From the IMG/VR virus record IMGVR_UViG_3300030451_004769, positions 19,070-49,732 of that record: a stretch of DNA of 30,663 bases. One strand, given 5' to 3'. Within the stretch, counting starts at the first letter, position 1, and each line of letters opens with the position of its first letter. The position numbers were made by a program, and so were the translations under genes. Shown in pieces: positions 8,386-16,066 of the stretch. Origin of the DNA: a virus. The notes under the pieces are model-generated. The model made no database searches. It was not told where the DNA came from and saw only the letters and a list, made by a program, of their open reading frames with translations.

Positions 8386-8848
8386 TGTTAAGAGTTTTTA
8401 TGACTTTTTAAAACGATTGACTAAGTTTGGTTATCATCAAAATCTAAACTTTTGGAACTCACTTGATGATACTAAAAAGAAATATAGTCAATATATGATA
8501 AATAGGTATCTATCAATGGAACCTGATTTTATTACTTTGGTAAATGACATTCAAATATTACAAGGTTCGTCAAAACTTAGTGACAAACATCATTTTTTGC
8601 TGTGGTCAGAGTTGTTGCCGAACAAGAACATTTTTTTTAAATACATAGGTAAGGATAAAAGTATGAATTGGCCTAAACAATGGATAGAGATAGTTTCTCA
8701 AAATTTTCAGATATCACAAACTGAAGCAGTAGAAGCTATGGAAATGTATATGGTATCTGAAGGTGGTAAATTAGAACTATATGAAATATTAACAAGATAC
8801 GGCATAGCTGAAAAGGACATACGTAAGGTATACGATTATGAATCTTAG
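8378..8848 (+). CDS. Clamp-loader small subunit (T4 gp62-like)
   Basis: A roughly 156-residue helical protein directly after the gp44-like gene, where T4-like phages carry gp62, the non-ATPase partner of the clamp loader. Segments such as SVKSFYDFLKRLTKFG, YLSMEPDFITLVNDIQIL and NIFFKYIGKDKS resemble gp62 of marine T4-like phages (remembered pattern, not aligned). The start is taken as TTG 8378 because AAGAGG (8363-8368) lies 9 bases upstream. An in-frame ATG at 8339 has no Shine-Dalgarno and would overlap the zinc-ribbon gene by 47 bases. The 3' end overlaps the ClpP-like gene by 11 bases. Confidence 0.65.
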   Translation: MISVKSFYDFLKRLTKFGYHQNLNFWNSLDDTKKKYSQYMINRYLSMEPDFITLVNDIQILQGSSKLSDKHHFLLWSELLPNKNIFFKYIGKDKSMNWPKQWIEIVSQNFQISQTEAVEAMEMYMVSEGGKLELYEILTRYGIAEKDIRKVYDYES

Positions 8849-9419
8849 AAATTTACAAGCAAATGAAGGTTACAGAAACTTTCACGAAATGTTAATGAAA
8901 GAGTTGGAGTGGGGTATCAATACAGATACGAACACTTTATACTTAGCAGGTGATATTGGCGGTGAGACTTTACACTCAGGTGCAATACATATGGACATAC
9001 TACATAGATTTAATCCTAAATCAGATATAAATCTTAACATCAATTCATTTGGTGGTGACACGTATGCTATGTTTGGACTCGTAGATAAGATGAGAAGTTT
9101 ACCTGTAAAGGTAAATACTATTTGTCTTGGTACTTGTATGAGTGCAGGAGCAGTAATACTTGCTGCAGGAACAGGAACACGTAAAGCACATAAACACTCA
9201 AGTATAATGGTTCACGATGGTCAAGTTGGTATACAAGAAAAAGTAGCTGACTTTCAAAGAGCATCAGAACACTTCAAAGACTTAACGGATAGATGTAATA
9301 GATTAATGGCAGAAGTTACAAAAAAAGACTTTGAATATTGGGAAAATATTAATAAATTCGATAGTTACTTAACTGCTGAACAAGCACTCGAAGTGGGAAT
9401 AATTGACGAAATAATATGA
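8838..9419 (+). CDS. ClpP-like serine protease
   Basis: A 193-residue member of the ClpP/crotonase-fold proteases. The full triad is visible: Ser102 in LGTCMSAGAVILAAG, His126 in SSIMVHDGQVG, and Asp175 before the SYLTAEQALEVGIID segment. The substrate-side NSFGGDTYAMFGLVD loop matches ClpP, and length is close to ClpP without a propeptide. In other phages such proteases can act in head maturation. Here it lies next to replication and DNA-metabolism genes and no head genes are visible, so it may instead turn over host or phage proteins, perhaps with a host Clp ATPase. It overlaps its neighbours by 11 and 4 bases. Confidence 0.9.
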   Translation: MNLRNLQANEGYRNFHEMLMKELEWGINTDTNTLYLAGDIGGETLHSGAIHMDILHRFNPKSDINLNINSFGGDTYAMFGLVDKMRSLPVKVNTICLGTCMSAGAVILAAGTGTRKAHKHSSIMVHDGQVGIQEKVADFQRASEHFKDLTDRCNRLMAEVTKKDFEYWENINKFDSYLTAEQALEVGIIDEII

Positions 9420-9991
9420 GTAAATTAATTTACCCTAAAGAACCTGATTTGTTGATAAAAAATATCTTATCAAAAGATGAGTGTGAATTTTATCGTAGAA
9501 TAACAGATGAATTTGTTGATGATAAATCTCCACTTGTGTCTTTAAGAAGGCAAGATAAAGGTCTATATGAAGTTGATAGGCAATATTGGTCTTTTAGAGA
9601 ACATCCTAATTGGATGATTGATTTGACAGAAAAATTATCTTCATATTATGATGAAAAAATATTTATGCCAAGACATTGGCATATTATGAAATACAGAAGA
9701 CCAGGTGATGGACTTGGTTGGCACGCTGAGGGTAGAATTAGTTACGTATCATTTTCAGTAAATTTAAGTACACCTGATGAACACGAGGGTTCAGATTTTG
9801 AAGTACGTGGACGAGACCTGACTTTAAATCAAGGTGATGGTATTGCATACTCAGGTAGAACTACACATCGAGTAACACCATTAATTAGTGGTACAAAATA
9901 TAGCATAGTTGCATGGTTTAAAGATGCAACAAGAATGAAAGAAGTTTATGAAAAACCTTTTCCATATGAAAAAAGAAATAAAAAAACATAG
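9416..9991 (+). CDS. 2-oxoglutarate/Fe(II)-dependent oxygenase
   Basis: A 191-residue double-stranded beta-helix oxygenase. The iron ligands appear as H103-x-E105 (GWHAEGR) and H151 (TTHRVTP); the cosubstrate-binding basic residue is probably K161 (SGTKYSIVAWF), where Arg is common. HxE replaces the more usual HxD, an accepted but less frequent variant. Such enzymes hydroxylate proteins, nucleic-acid bases or small molecules; the phage target cannot be read here. They are frequent in marine T4-like phages. The gene is coupled to the ClpP-like gene by a four-base overlap and followed 8 bases later by the DUF1599 gene. Confidence 0.84.
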   Translation: MSKLIYPKEPDLLIKNILSKDECEFYRRITDEFVDDKSPLVSLRRQDKGLYEVDRQYWSFREHPNWMIDLTEKLSSYYDEKIFMPRHWHIMKYRRPGDGLGWHAEGRISYVSFSVNLSTPDEHEGSDFEVRGRDLTLNQGDGIAYSGRTTHRVTPLISGTKYSIVAWFKDATRMKEVYEKPFPYEKRNKKT

Positions 9992-9999
9992 GAGTTTAT

Positions 10000-10383
10000 A
10001 TGCCTAAAACAATAAAAGAATCTTCAACCTATATAACTGAAAAGTCACATCCAATTGTTGAACAGATGGAAAAAGAATGGCCTGAGATGACAGATGAGTT
10101 TAAAAGATTACAAAGAGAACAATACGAATTATTTTGTAGAAAACAACACGATTATGGTCCAAGTAATATTTCAGTTGGTACTATGTTAGCAAACGAAGAA
10201 GAAGTTCATTTATCACTTACAGGACTTTGGTTTCGTATGAATGATAAGATTCAAAGATTAAAAAATATGTTGATGAGTCGTAGAGATACAGCAGTTGACG
10301 AACCTTTAGAAGATGCTTATCTTGATGTTAGTAATTATGGTATTATGGCAACAATCGTAAAGAATGGTAAGTGGGGTAAATGA
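10000..10383 (+). CDS. DUF1599 / nucleotide-modification-associated domain 1 protein
   Basis: A 127-residue, mostly helical protein. The segments FCRKQHDYGPSNIS, LWFRMNDKIQRLKNM and DEPLEDAYLDVSNYGIMA match the DUF1599 pattern, in which conserved Lys/His/Asp/Glu side chains suggest a MazG-like nucleotide-binding site. The family was linked by genome context to nucleotide or DNA-base modification; its biochemical activity is not established. AGGAG (9991-9995) precedes the ATG. The stop overlaps the nuclease start (ATGA). The adjacent 2-oxoglutarate oxygenase could belong to the same process, but this is conjecture. Confidence 0.68.
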   Translation: MPKTIKESSTYITEKSHPIVEQMEKEWPEMTDEFKRLQREQYELFCRKQHDYGPSNISVGTMLANEEEVHLSLTGLWFRMNDKIQRLKNMLMSRRDTAVDEPLEDAYLDVSNYGIMATIVKNGKWGK

Positions 10384-11216
10384 AGCAAGTAAGTTATAGT
10401 CAATACTCACTTTGGAATCAATGTCCTTATCAGTGGAAGTTACAATATGTAGATAAAATACGAACATACGAACCGTCTATTTATTCATTGTTTGGTAGTG
10501 CATTACACGAAGCAATTCAATTATATTTAGGTTGTATGTATAACTTTACTATAAAAGATGCAGACGAAATCGATTTAGATGATTTACTAAGACGTAAAAT
10601 GAAAGAGTTGTATCAGAAAGAAGTTGTCGAAAAAGAGTTTACAGATTTTGTATCACGTGAAGATATGGTAGAATTTTATGAACAGGGTGTTGAGATATTA
10701 GATTGGTTCAAAAAGAAACGTGGTCAATACTTTAACAAAAGAAGTTGGACTCTTCTTGGTATAGAAGAGAGATTGGCGTTGCCTATCAGAGGTGATTTAC
10801 ATTTTCTTGGATTTCTTGATGTTGTAATGAAAGATGAAATAAGTGGTAAGATAAAAATTATTGATATCAAGACTGCAACAATGGGTTGGAATAAATATCA
10901 AAAGGCTGATGTTATAAAGAGTGACCAATTACTATTATATAAAGAATATTATGCACAAAAACATAATGTTCCTGTAGACAAAATTGATATTGAGTTTTTA
11001 ATCTTCAAAAGAAAACTATGGGAAAATGCTCAGTTTCCTCAAAAGAGAATACAAAGACACGTACCTGCTAATGGTACACCAAGTATGAATAAGATGAGAG
11101 TAAGATTCGAAGAGTTTTTAGATGCCTGTTATGATGAAGACGGTAATATTAAGAATATAGAATATGAAAAATGTAAAGGTAAATGTAGAGCATTTACTAA
11201 ATGTAAGGATTTATAA
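10380..11216 (+). CDS. PD-(D/E)XK exonuclease with probable Fe-S cluster (Cas4/RecB-like)
   Basis: A 278-residue nuclease of the RecB/Cas4 type. Active-site residues in order: H43 (SALHEAI), D147 (FLGFLDVV), D162-I-K164 (IIDIKTA) and a QxxxY-like element at Q183 (SDQLLLYKEY). One N-terminal cysteine, C15 (NQCPYQWK), and three C-terminal ones, C265, C269 and C275 (KCKGKCRAFTKC), reproduce the 1+3 layout that holds a 4Fe-4S cluster in Cas4 and AddB. It probably processes DNA ends in recombination or host-DNA breakdown. There is no CRISPR array or other cas gene, so a CRISPR role is not indicated. It is coupled to both neighbours. Confidence 0.82.
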   Translation: MKQVSYSQYSLWNQCPYQWKLQYVDKIRTYEPSIYSLFGSALHEAIQLYLGCMYNFTIKDADEIDLDDLLRRKMKELYQKEVVEKEFTDFVSREDMVEFYEQGVEILDWFKKKRGQYFNKRSWTLLGIEERLALPIRGDLHFLGFLDVVMKDEISGKIKIIDIKTATMGWNKYQKADVIKSDQLLLYKEYYAQKHNVPVDKIDIEFLIFKRKLWENAQFPQKRIQRHVPANGTPSMNKMRVRFEEFLDACYDEDGNIKNIEYEKCKGKCRAFTKCKDL

Positions 11217-11626
11217 TGAAGTATAGAGATGTTAAAGTAAGTGTGAGGATGTTTTTAGATGATTTCATCGAACCACCTTTTAGAGATTATGTAATTTATT
11301 ATCTACAAAAGATTGAACAAACTTTAAAGTTGAGAGTGCATCACGTTTTTATTTATGATAAAGTTGATACTTTAAAAGTAAAAGAATTTTCTGATTTCAT
11401 TACGGACAAATTAACACATAAAACAGAAATAATACCTGTAGAAAATGTTAGACCACAAGACCATATATGGATGAATTTATTACCTGAAAAACATAAAGAC
11501 TTAGGTCAATTTACATATGCATCTTATTATGAAGAACCTGTTGATATATTTATTGGATTAAAAAGTTTTAATGATGCAGCAGTTTTCGTAACATCACCTA
11601 AACCGGAGAAAAATGGAAAAGACTAA
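11216..11626 (+). CDS. Hypothetical protein
   Basis: A 136-residue protein not recognised. It has alternating hydrophobic and charged segments (DYVIYYLQKIEQTLKLRVHH, VFIYDKVDTLKVKEFSDFI) compatible with an alpha/beta fold. No signal peptide, membrane segment or cysteine motif is visible. It shares one base with the nuclease stop and overlaps the SLOG-domain gene by 14 bases, so it belongs to the same transcript. Confidence 0.7.
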   Translation: MKYRDVKVSVRMFLDDFIEPPFRDYVIYYLQKIEQTLKLRVHHVFIYDKVDTLKVKEFSDFITDKLTHKTEIIPVENVRPQDHIWMNLLPEKHKDLGQFTYASYYEEPVDIFIGLKSFNDAAVFVTSPKPEKNGKD

Positions 11627-12023
11627 ATGTGCTATTATTGGTAGCAGAGAATACACGAATAAAAGAAAGATACAAGAGTTTGTTTTTAAACTAAAGGAAA
11701 AGTATAAAGGAGACGTAGTAATTGTTTCAGGTGGAGCAAAACATGGTGCTGATAAATATGCAAAAAGATATGCCTTAGATTTTGAATTAGAATATCACGA
11801 GTTTCCACCATATCACGAATCACATAATATGCATTGTGTTTTAGGTAAATTTCATTATGGTAAACCATACAACGTAGGTAATTATCATAGTCGTAATAAA
11901 AAATTAGTTGAACATTCTGATATGGTTGTAGCGTTTGTTCCTGACAAAGTAACTAATGGTACACGTTCTGCACTAAAATATGCTAAAGAATTAGAAAAAG
12001 TTTTTGTAATAATCTCAGGATAA
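11613..12023 (+). CDS. SLOG (DprA/YspA-like) domain protein
   Basis: A 136-residue Rossmann-like protein. CAIIGSREYTN at the N-terminus, VIVSGGAKHGADKYAKRYA in the middle and RNKKLVEHSDMVVAFVPD near the C-terminus match the nucleotide- or nucleic-acid-binding SLOG superfamily (YspA/DUF2493 and DprA branches). Such proteins bind nucleotide-derived ligands or single-stranded DNA. In a phage it may sense or process a nucleotide signal, but the ligand is unknown. The start ATG is inside the preceding gene, after GGAG (11606-11609). It is the last gene before a 35-base AT-rich gap. Confidence 0.75.
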   Translation: MEKTKCAIIGSREYTNKRKIQEFVFKLKEKYKGDVVIVSGGAKHGADKYAKRYALDFELEYHEFPPYHESHNMHCVLGKFHYGKPYNVGNYHSRNKKLVEHSDMVVAFVPDKVTNGTRSALKYAKELEKVFVIISG

Positions 12024-12047
12024 CATATATTTATATATAGATATATG
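12024..12047. promoter_or_regulatory. AT-rich inverted repeat upstream of the RHH-like gene
   Basis: CATATAT (12024-12030) and ATATATG (12041-12047) are perfect 7-base arms around a 10-base AT loop. They fill one of the few gaps between genes in this region. It may contain a -10 element or be an operator for the ribbon-helix-helix-like protein encoded next. No convincing -35 is visible. Confidence 0.4.
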
Positions 12048-12058
12048 AGAGAAATGTT

Positions 12059-12262
12059 ATGAGAAATTCCGAATTAAAGTTGACCTCGGTCAAAGTTTAT
12101 AAACCACTTTATCACAAATTCAAAGTCAAAGCAATGGATGATGAGTTCACTTTACAAAAACTTGTGAATAGATGCATGGATATGTATATGCACGACAACA
12201 CTTTTAGAGATAAAATATTTGAACATAATAATTTAGTATTATCAGGGAGTATGAACCTATGA
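12059..12262 (+). CDS. Ribbon-helix-helix-like small DNA-binding protein
   Basis: A 67-residue protein. The layout is a short strand (LTSVKVYKPLYHKFKVKA), a turn, then helix (FTLQKLVNRCMDMYM), which resembles the MetJ/Arc/CopG ribbon-helix-helix fold and would act as a dimer on DNA. No direct target is known. The AT-rich palindrome just upstream is a candidate site for self-regulation. GAGAG (12047-12051) precedes the ATG, and the gene overlaps the next by 4 bases. The fold call is by eye and moderately sure. Confidence 0.6.
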   Translation: MRNSELKLTSVKVYKPLYHKFKVKAMDDEFTLQKLVNRCMDMYMHDNTFRDKIFEHNNLVLSGSMNL

Positions 12263-12495
12263 GAAAAGAAATATTAGATGCTAGCAGATTACACTTCAAG
12301 GCTCACATTGAAAAACATAGAATCAATGTTGAGAATCTTTTGAAAAATCCTACAGGAGTCGCAGAACATCCTGACATTATGGAAACGATAGAAAAAGAGT
12401 TAGAAATTATTGCTGAGTATGATGATAAGTTAGAAGTGTTGGACAAATACTTCTTTATGCAATATGTAGATGACAAAGAGGTTTTAAATGGCTAA
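12259..12495 (+). CDS. Hypothetical small helical protein
   Basis: A 78-residue acidic protein that looks entirely helical (RLHFKAHIEKHRINVENLL, IMETIEKELEIIAEYDDKLE), with coiled-coil-like spacing in the second half. It has no recognised family, signal peptide or membrane segment. It overlaps both neighbours (4 and 8 bases), linking the RHH-like gene to the first glycosyltransferase in one transcript. It might be an adaptor, but nothing in the sequence proves it. Confidence 0.65.
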   Translation: MRKEILDASRLHFKAHIEKHRINVENLLKNPTGVAEHPDIMETIEKELEIIAEYDDKLEVLDKYFFMQYVDDKEVLNG

Positions 12496-13915
12496 GATGA
12501 AATTACCAAAATTAAAAAAGATTGACCCTAATAAAGTTAAGAAGAAAAAAATTCTTCTATTATCTGATGATTGTAGAATGAACTCAGGTGTTGGAGTTAT
12601 GTCTTTAGAAATTATTAGACAAACGTGCCACTTGTATGATTGGGCTCAAATAGGAGGTGCAATTAAACATCCTGATGAAGGAAAACAATTTGATTGTTCA
12701 CAAGATTTAAGAGAGTTTACAGGCGTTGATGATGCTTATTTACACGTATATCCAACATCAGGTTATGGTAATGATGAGATGGTAAGACATTTGATGATTA
12801 AAGAAAAACCTGATGCCATAATGATTTATACAGACCCAAGATTTTGGAAGTGGTTATTTGAAATGAGTCACGAAATTAGAACACAAATACCAATATTCTA
12901 TTATAACATATGGGATGATTTACCATATCCACATTGGAATGAACCATTCTATGAATCAGTTGATTGCTTAATGAACATAACAAAACAGACTTGGAATATT
13001 GTACGTAACGTTAGAAAAAATGTTCCTGTAAAAGATTGGGAGTGTACTCTTGTACCTCATGGTATACACGAAGAAGTATTCTATCCTATACAAGAAGATA
13101 GTGAAGAACACAAAAAGTTTATTGAGTTTAAAAAGAAGACATTAAGAAATAAAGATACTAATTTTATTATCTTATGGAATAATAGAAACATCAGAAGAAA
13201 ACTTCCTGGTGATGTTATACTTGCATATAATCATATGTTAGAACAATTAACTGAAGAACAACGTAAAAATTCATTGTTGATAATGAAGACTGCTCCTGTT
13301 GATAATAATGGTACAGACTTGATGGCAGTTGCAAAACATAATCTAAAACATGGAGATTGTATGTTCATATCAGATAATCTTCCACAAGAAGAACTGAATT
13401 ATCTATACAATATGGCTGACGTTACAATTAATATGGCATCAAATGAAGGATTTGGATTAGGTACAGCAGAATCATTAATGACAGGAACTCCAATAGTTGT
13501 TAATGTTACAGGTGGTTTACAAGACCAATGTGGATTTAGAAAAGAAGATGGTTCACTTTTAACAAAAGAAGATTACACCGAAGAGTGGGGCTCTAATCAC
13601 GATGGTAGATATAAAGACCATGGTTCTTGGGTAAAGCCTGTTTGGCCTGCGTGTCGTTCATTACAAGGTTCTCCTCCTACTCCATATATCTTTGATGATA
13701 GATGTAGATGGGAAGATATTGGTGATAAGTTACTTGAGTGGTATAATACACCCAAGGAAGATAGAGAAAAGGCAGGTTTAGAAGGTAGAGAATATTGTCT
13801 ACGTGAAGACACAATGTTATCAGCAAAAAATATGGGTAAGGCTGTAATTGAATCGGCTGAAAATTGTTGGAAGAATTGGAAACCTGTTAAACAATTTCAA
13901 GTATACGAGGTATAG
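12488..13915 (+). CDS. GT-B glycosyltransferase (GT4-like)
   Basis: A 475-residue transferase with two Rossmann-like halves. The N-terminal half begins KKKILLLSDDCRMNSGVGVM, an acceptor-side glycine-rich loop. The C-terminal half has FIILWNNRNIRRKLPGDVIL, then NLPQEELNYLYNMADVTIN and EGFGLGTAESLMTGTPIV (about 318-336), the E-x7-E donor-site pattern of GT4 enzymes. It transfers a sugar from a nucleotide sugar with retention of configuration; donor and acceptor are unknown. It opens the glycan island. Unlike most GT4 enzymes it has a long C-terminal part rich in Trp and acidic residues. Confidence 0.88.
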   Translation: MAKMKLPKLKKIDPNKVKKKKILLLSDDCRMNSGVGVMSLEIIRQTCHLYDWAQIGGAIKHPDEGKQFDCSQDLREFTGVDDAYLHVYPTSGYGNDEMVRHLMIKEKPDAIMIYTDPRFWKWLFEMSHEIRTQIPIFYYNIWDDLPYPHWNEPFYESVDCLMNITKQTWNIVRNVRKNVPVKDWECTLVPHGIHEEVFYPIQEDSEEHKKFIEFKKKTLRNKDTNFIILWNNRNIRRKLPGDVILAYNHMLEQLTEEQRKNSLLIMKTAPVDNNGTDLMAVAKHNLKHGDCMFISDNLPQEELNYLYNMADVTINMASNEGFGLGTAESLMTGTPIVVNVTGGLQDQCGFRKEDGSLLTKEDYTEEWGSNHDGRYKDHGSWVKPVWPACRSLQGSPPTPYIFDDRCRWEDIGDKLLEWYNTPKEDREKAGLEGREYCLREDTMLSAKNMGKAVIESAENCWKNWKPVKQFQVYEV

Positions 13916-13916
13916 A

Positions 13917-15173
13917 ATGAAAAAATTAGTAACGGTTATAGGACCTATAGGTACTCGTAGTGGTTATGGTTCACACGCAAGAGATATTGTAATCTCATTA
14001 TTAGATTTAGGTTATGATGTCAAGACTATGCCTATTAGATGGGGGATGACTCCACAAAATGCATTGAATATTAATAGTGCAAGAGATAAACGTATAGTTG
14101 ATACAATATCGTTTGATGGTAAGATTGATAGACAGCCTGACATTCACATACACATAAGTGTTCCTACAGAGTTTCAAAATATTGGTAAACTCAATATAGG
14201 TATTACTGCAGGAGTGGAATGGACACATCCTAATCCTAATTGGGTAAATGCTATGAATAGAATGGATTACAATTTAGTGCCTTCAAACTTTGTAAAAGAA
14301 GTTATGAGTATGACTTATACAGATGAAAATAAAAAAACAATAGCGTGTACAAAACCTATAGAAGTTTTATTTGAAGGTTATGATGAAACTATTTACAAAC
14401 CTGTAAACGAATATTCAGAACTATTGGTCAAAGAATTAGATGTTATAAAAGAAGATTTTTGTTACTTATTTGTTGGACATTGGCTAAGTGGTCCTTATGG
14501 TCACGATAGAAAAGATGTTGGAAAATTAGTATACAATTTTTTAGATACATTTAAAGACACAAAAGATGCACCTGCTTTGATAATGAAAACATCAACAGGT
14601 ACATTTTCTCCTGTAGATAAATACAGATGTTTAGATAGAATGAGAGAAATAAAACATAGTTTTGGTTCTGATGTGAAGTTACCTAAAATTTATTTCGTAC
14701 ATGGTGAATTTTCAGATGAACAAATGAATGAGTTGTATAATCATCCTAAAGTAAAATCAATGGTATCATTTACTAAGGGTGAAGGATATGGAAGACCTTT
14801 ATTAGAATTTAGCACTACAGGAAAACCTGTTATAGCAACAGGTTGGTCAGGACATACAGATTTTCTTGATGGTGAATACTCTGTTTTACTACGTGGTAGA
14901 TTAGATAAAGTACATAACGATTCAGTTCCAAAAGACTATCGACATAGTGAATCACAATGGTTTAACGTTGATGAAGAAGCAGCAAAAATGTCTTTAAAAT
15001 ACGTCTTTGATAATTATAAACAATTTCAAACTAAAGGTTATGCTCAAAAAATGAAATCTACAGAATTTACACTAACTGCAATGACAGATAAATTTGGTAA
15101 AATGTTGGATGAGATGAGTAAAGATTTACCTCAACAAGTTGGAATAAAATTACCCACACTAAAGAAGGCTTAA
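13917..15173 (+). CDS. GT-B glycosyltransferase (GT4-like), second copy type
   Basis: A 418-residue transferase related in layout to the preceding one. It starts MKKLVTVIGPIGTRSGYGSH with the glycine-rich N-terminal loop. The donor-site region is YNHPKVKSMVSFTKGEGYGR followed by PLLEFSTTGKPVIATGWSG (from about residue 278). The ATG at 13917 follows CGAGG (13906-13910). An upstream TTG-initiated extension in the same frame overlaps the previous gene by 68 bases and is not preferred. Two adjacent GT4-type genes suggest sequential sugar additions. Donor and acceptor are unknown. Confidence 0.86.
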   Translation: MKKLVTVIGPIGTRSGYGSHARDIVISLLDLGYDVKTMPIRWGMTPQNALNINSARDKRIVDTISFDGKIDRQPDIHIHISVPTEFQNIGKLNIGITAGVEWTHPNPNWVNAMNRMDYNLVPSNFVKEVMSMTYTDENKKTIACTKPIEVLFEGYDETIYKPVNEYSELLVKELDVIKEDFCYLFVGHWLSGPYGHDRKDVGKLVYNFLDTFKDTKDAPALIMKTSTGTFSPVDKYRCLDRMREIKHSFGSDVKLPKIYFVHGEFSDEQMNELYNHPKVKSMVSFTKGEGYGRPLLEFSTTGKPVIATGWSGHTDFLDGEYSVLLRGRLDKVHNDSVPKDYRHSESQWFNVDEEAAKMSLKYVFDNYKQFQTKGYAQKMKSTEFTLTAMTDKFGKMLDEMSKDLPQQVGIKLPTLKKA

Positions 15174-15174
15174 T

Positions 15175-15642
15175 ATGGAAGAAAAAACAAGTTGTCCAAT
15201 ATGTTCTATAAAAGAACAAAGTAGTTGTTTTGTTGAGAAAACTGATGAAGGATTTGAATCATATTTATGTTTTGATTGTGGTTATACTACAAACTCGGCT
15301 CTTAAATTAAATGAATGTGATAATGAAACACAAAACTATACATCGTTAGTTAAAGAATTAAAAATAGAAGATACAGAAAGACAATTAGAATGGTATCCAT
15401 CTGTTATAAATATGGGTACAATGGGTATGATTTATCCTGAAGGGACTCCTAATCTTTGGTACTATAAAGTTGCTAAGGTAAAAGAAATACCTGAAAGTGA
15501 AAGAGTAAATTACCCTAAAGAAGATGGTACGTTTTATGAAACATTTCTTGATGTTGATGGTGCAGAATCATTTAAACCACAAGAATTTCTTGAAGCTTGT
15601 AAGTGTATTGGTATAACACAAACGGTAAACGTTGATGGCTAA
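15175..15642 (+). CDS. Zinc-ribbon hypothetical protein
   Basis: A 155-residue protein. The N-terminus has two CxxC-type pairs (CPIC at 7-10 and CFDC at about 32-35), a classic zinc ribbon of the kind used in nucleic-acid- or protein-binding modules. The remainder, with QLEWYPSVINMGTMGMIYPE and NLWYYKVAKVKEIPE, is unrecognised. The gene interrupts the run of glycosyltransferases and is 1 base from the previous stop, so it is co-transcribed. Whether it has anything to do with glycans is not shown. Such proteins occur in other marine T4-like phages. Confidence 0.7.
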   Translation: MEEKTSCPICSIKEQSSCFVEKTDEGFESYLCFDCGYTTNSALKLNECDNETQNYTSLVKELKIEDTERQLEWYPSVINMGTMGMIYPEGTPNLWYYKVAKVKEIPESERVNYPKEDGTFYETFLDVDGAESFKPQEFLEACKCIGITQTVNVDG

Positions 15643-16066
15643 ACAAACTTATAGTTGGGGTAAAGTTAAAAGAGGAGATATAATATCTTTTAGATATCAA
15701 GGTAGTGATGGTCGTTCTACTAAAAGAAGTGTTATTGTTCTTGAAAAGAGATTGAAACATCCTAACTCTAAAAACCTTCTGTTACACGGATACCAATTAG
15801 ATGTAAGAAATGTTCCTGCTATTAGAAGTGAATCTGCTTTGTTAAATTTGTTTGCCAAAATTGGTACTCCTCAAGAGGTAGACAAAGATAATAACATAAT
15901 AAAAATATTAGTTGAAGGAAAAAGTCCTCAGGTATATTCAAGGACACGTACTTTAATTCAAAAGTATGGAATCTATAGAACGTATTATTATGACAGAGCT
16001 ACACGAAACCAAGTTTTTCTTGAACCTGTAAAAATAGACCCAAAAGTATTAGATGCAATATTATGA
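15635..16066 (+). CDS. Hypothetical protein, beta-rich N-terminus
   Basis: A 143-residue protein. The first part (YSWGKVKRGDIISFRYQG, then STKRSVIVLEKRL) looks like a small SH3/KOW-like beta barrel; the rest is basic with many Tyr and Arg (YSRTRTLIQKYGIYRTYYYD). The family is not recognised. The start is the ATG at 15635, overlapping the preceding stop by 8 bases; a TTG codon just before is in frame but unlikely. Its stop overlaps the start of the deleted glycosyltransferase gene. A structural or nucleic-acid-binding role is possible but unproven. Confidence 0.65.
   Translation: MAKQTYSWGKVKRGDIISFRYQGSDGRSTKRSVIVLEKRLKHPNSKNLLLHGYQLDVRNVPAIRSESALLNLFAKIGTPQEVDKDNNIIKILVEGKSPQVYSRTRTLIQKYGIYRTYYYDRATRNQVFLEPVKIDPKVLDAIL

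Noticed and set aside
10380-11216. Possible CRISPR connection of the Cas4-like nuclease
   Set aside because: No repeat array, cas1, cas2 or effector genes are visible. Similar nucleases are common in T4-like phages without CRISPR.
12028-12035. TATAAATA (T4 late-promoter-like) on the minus strand at 12028-12035
   Set aside because: It would point to genes on the other strand and none exist. The site is better explained as part of the palindrome.
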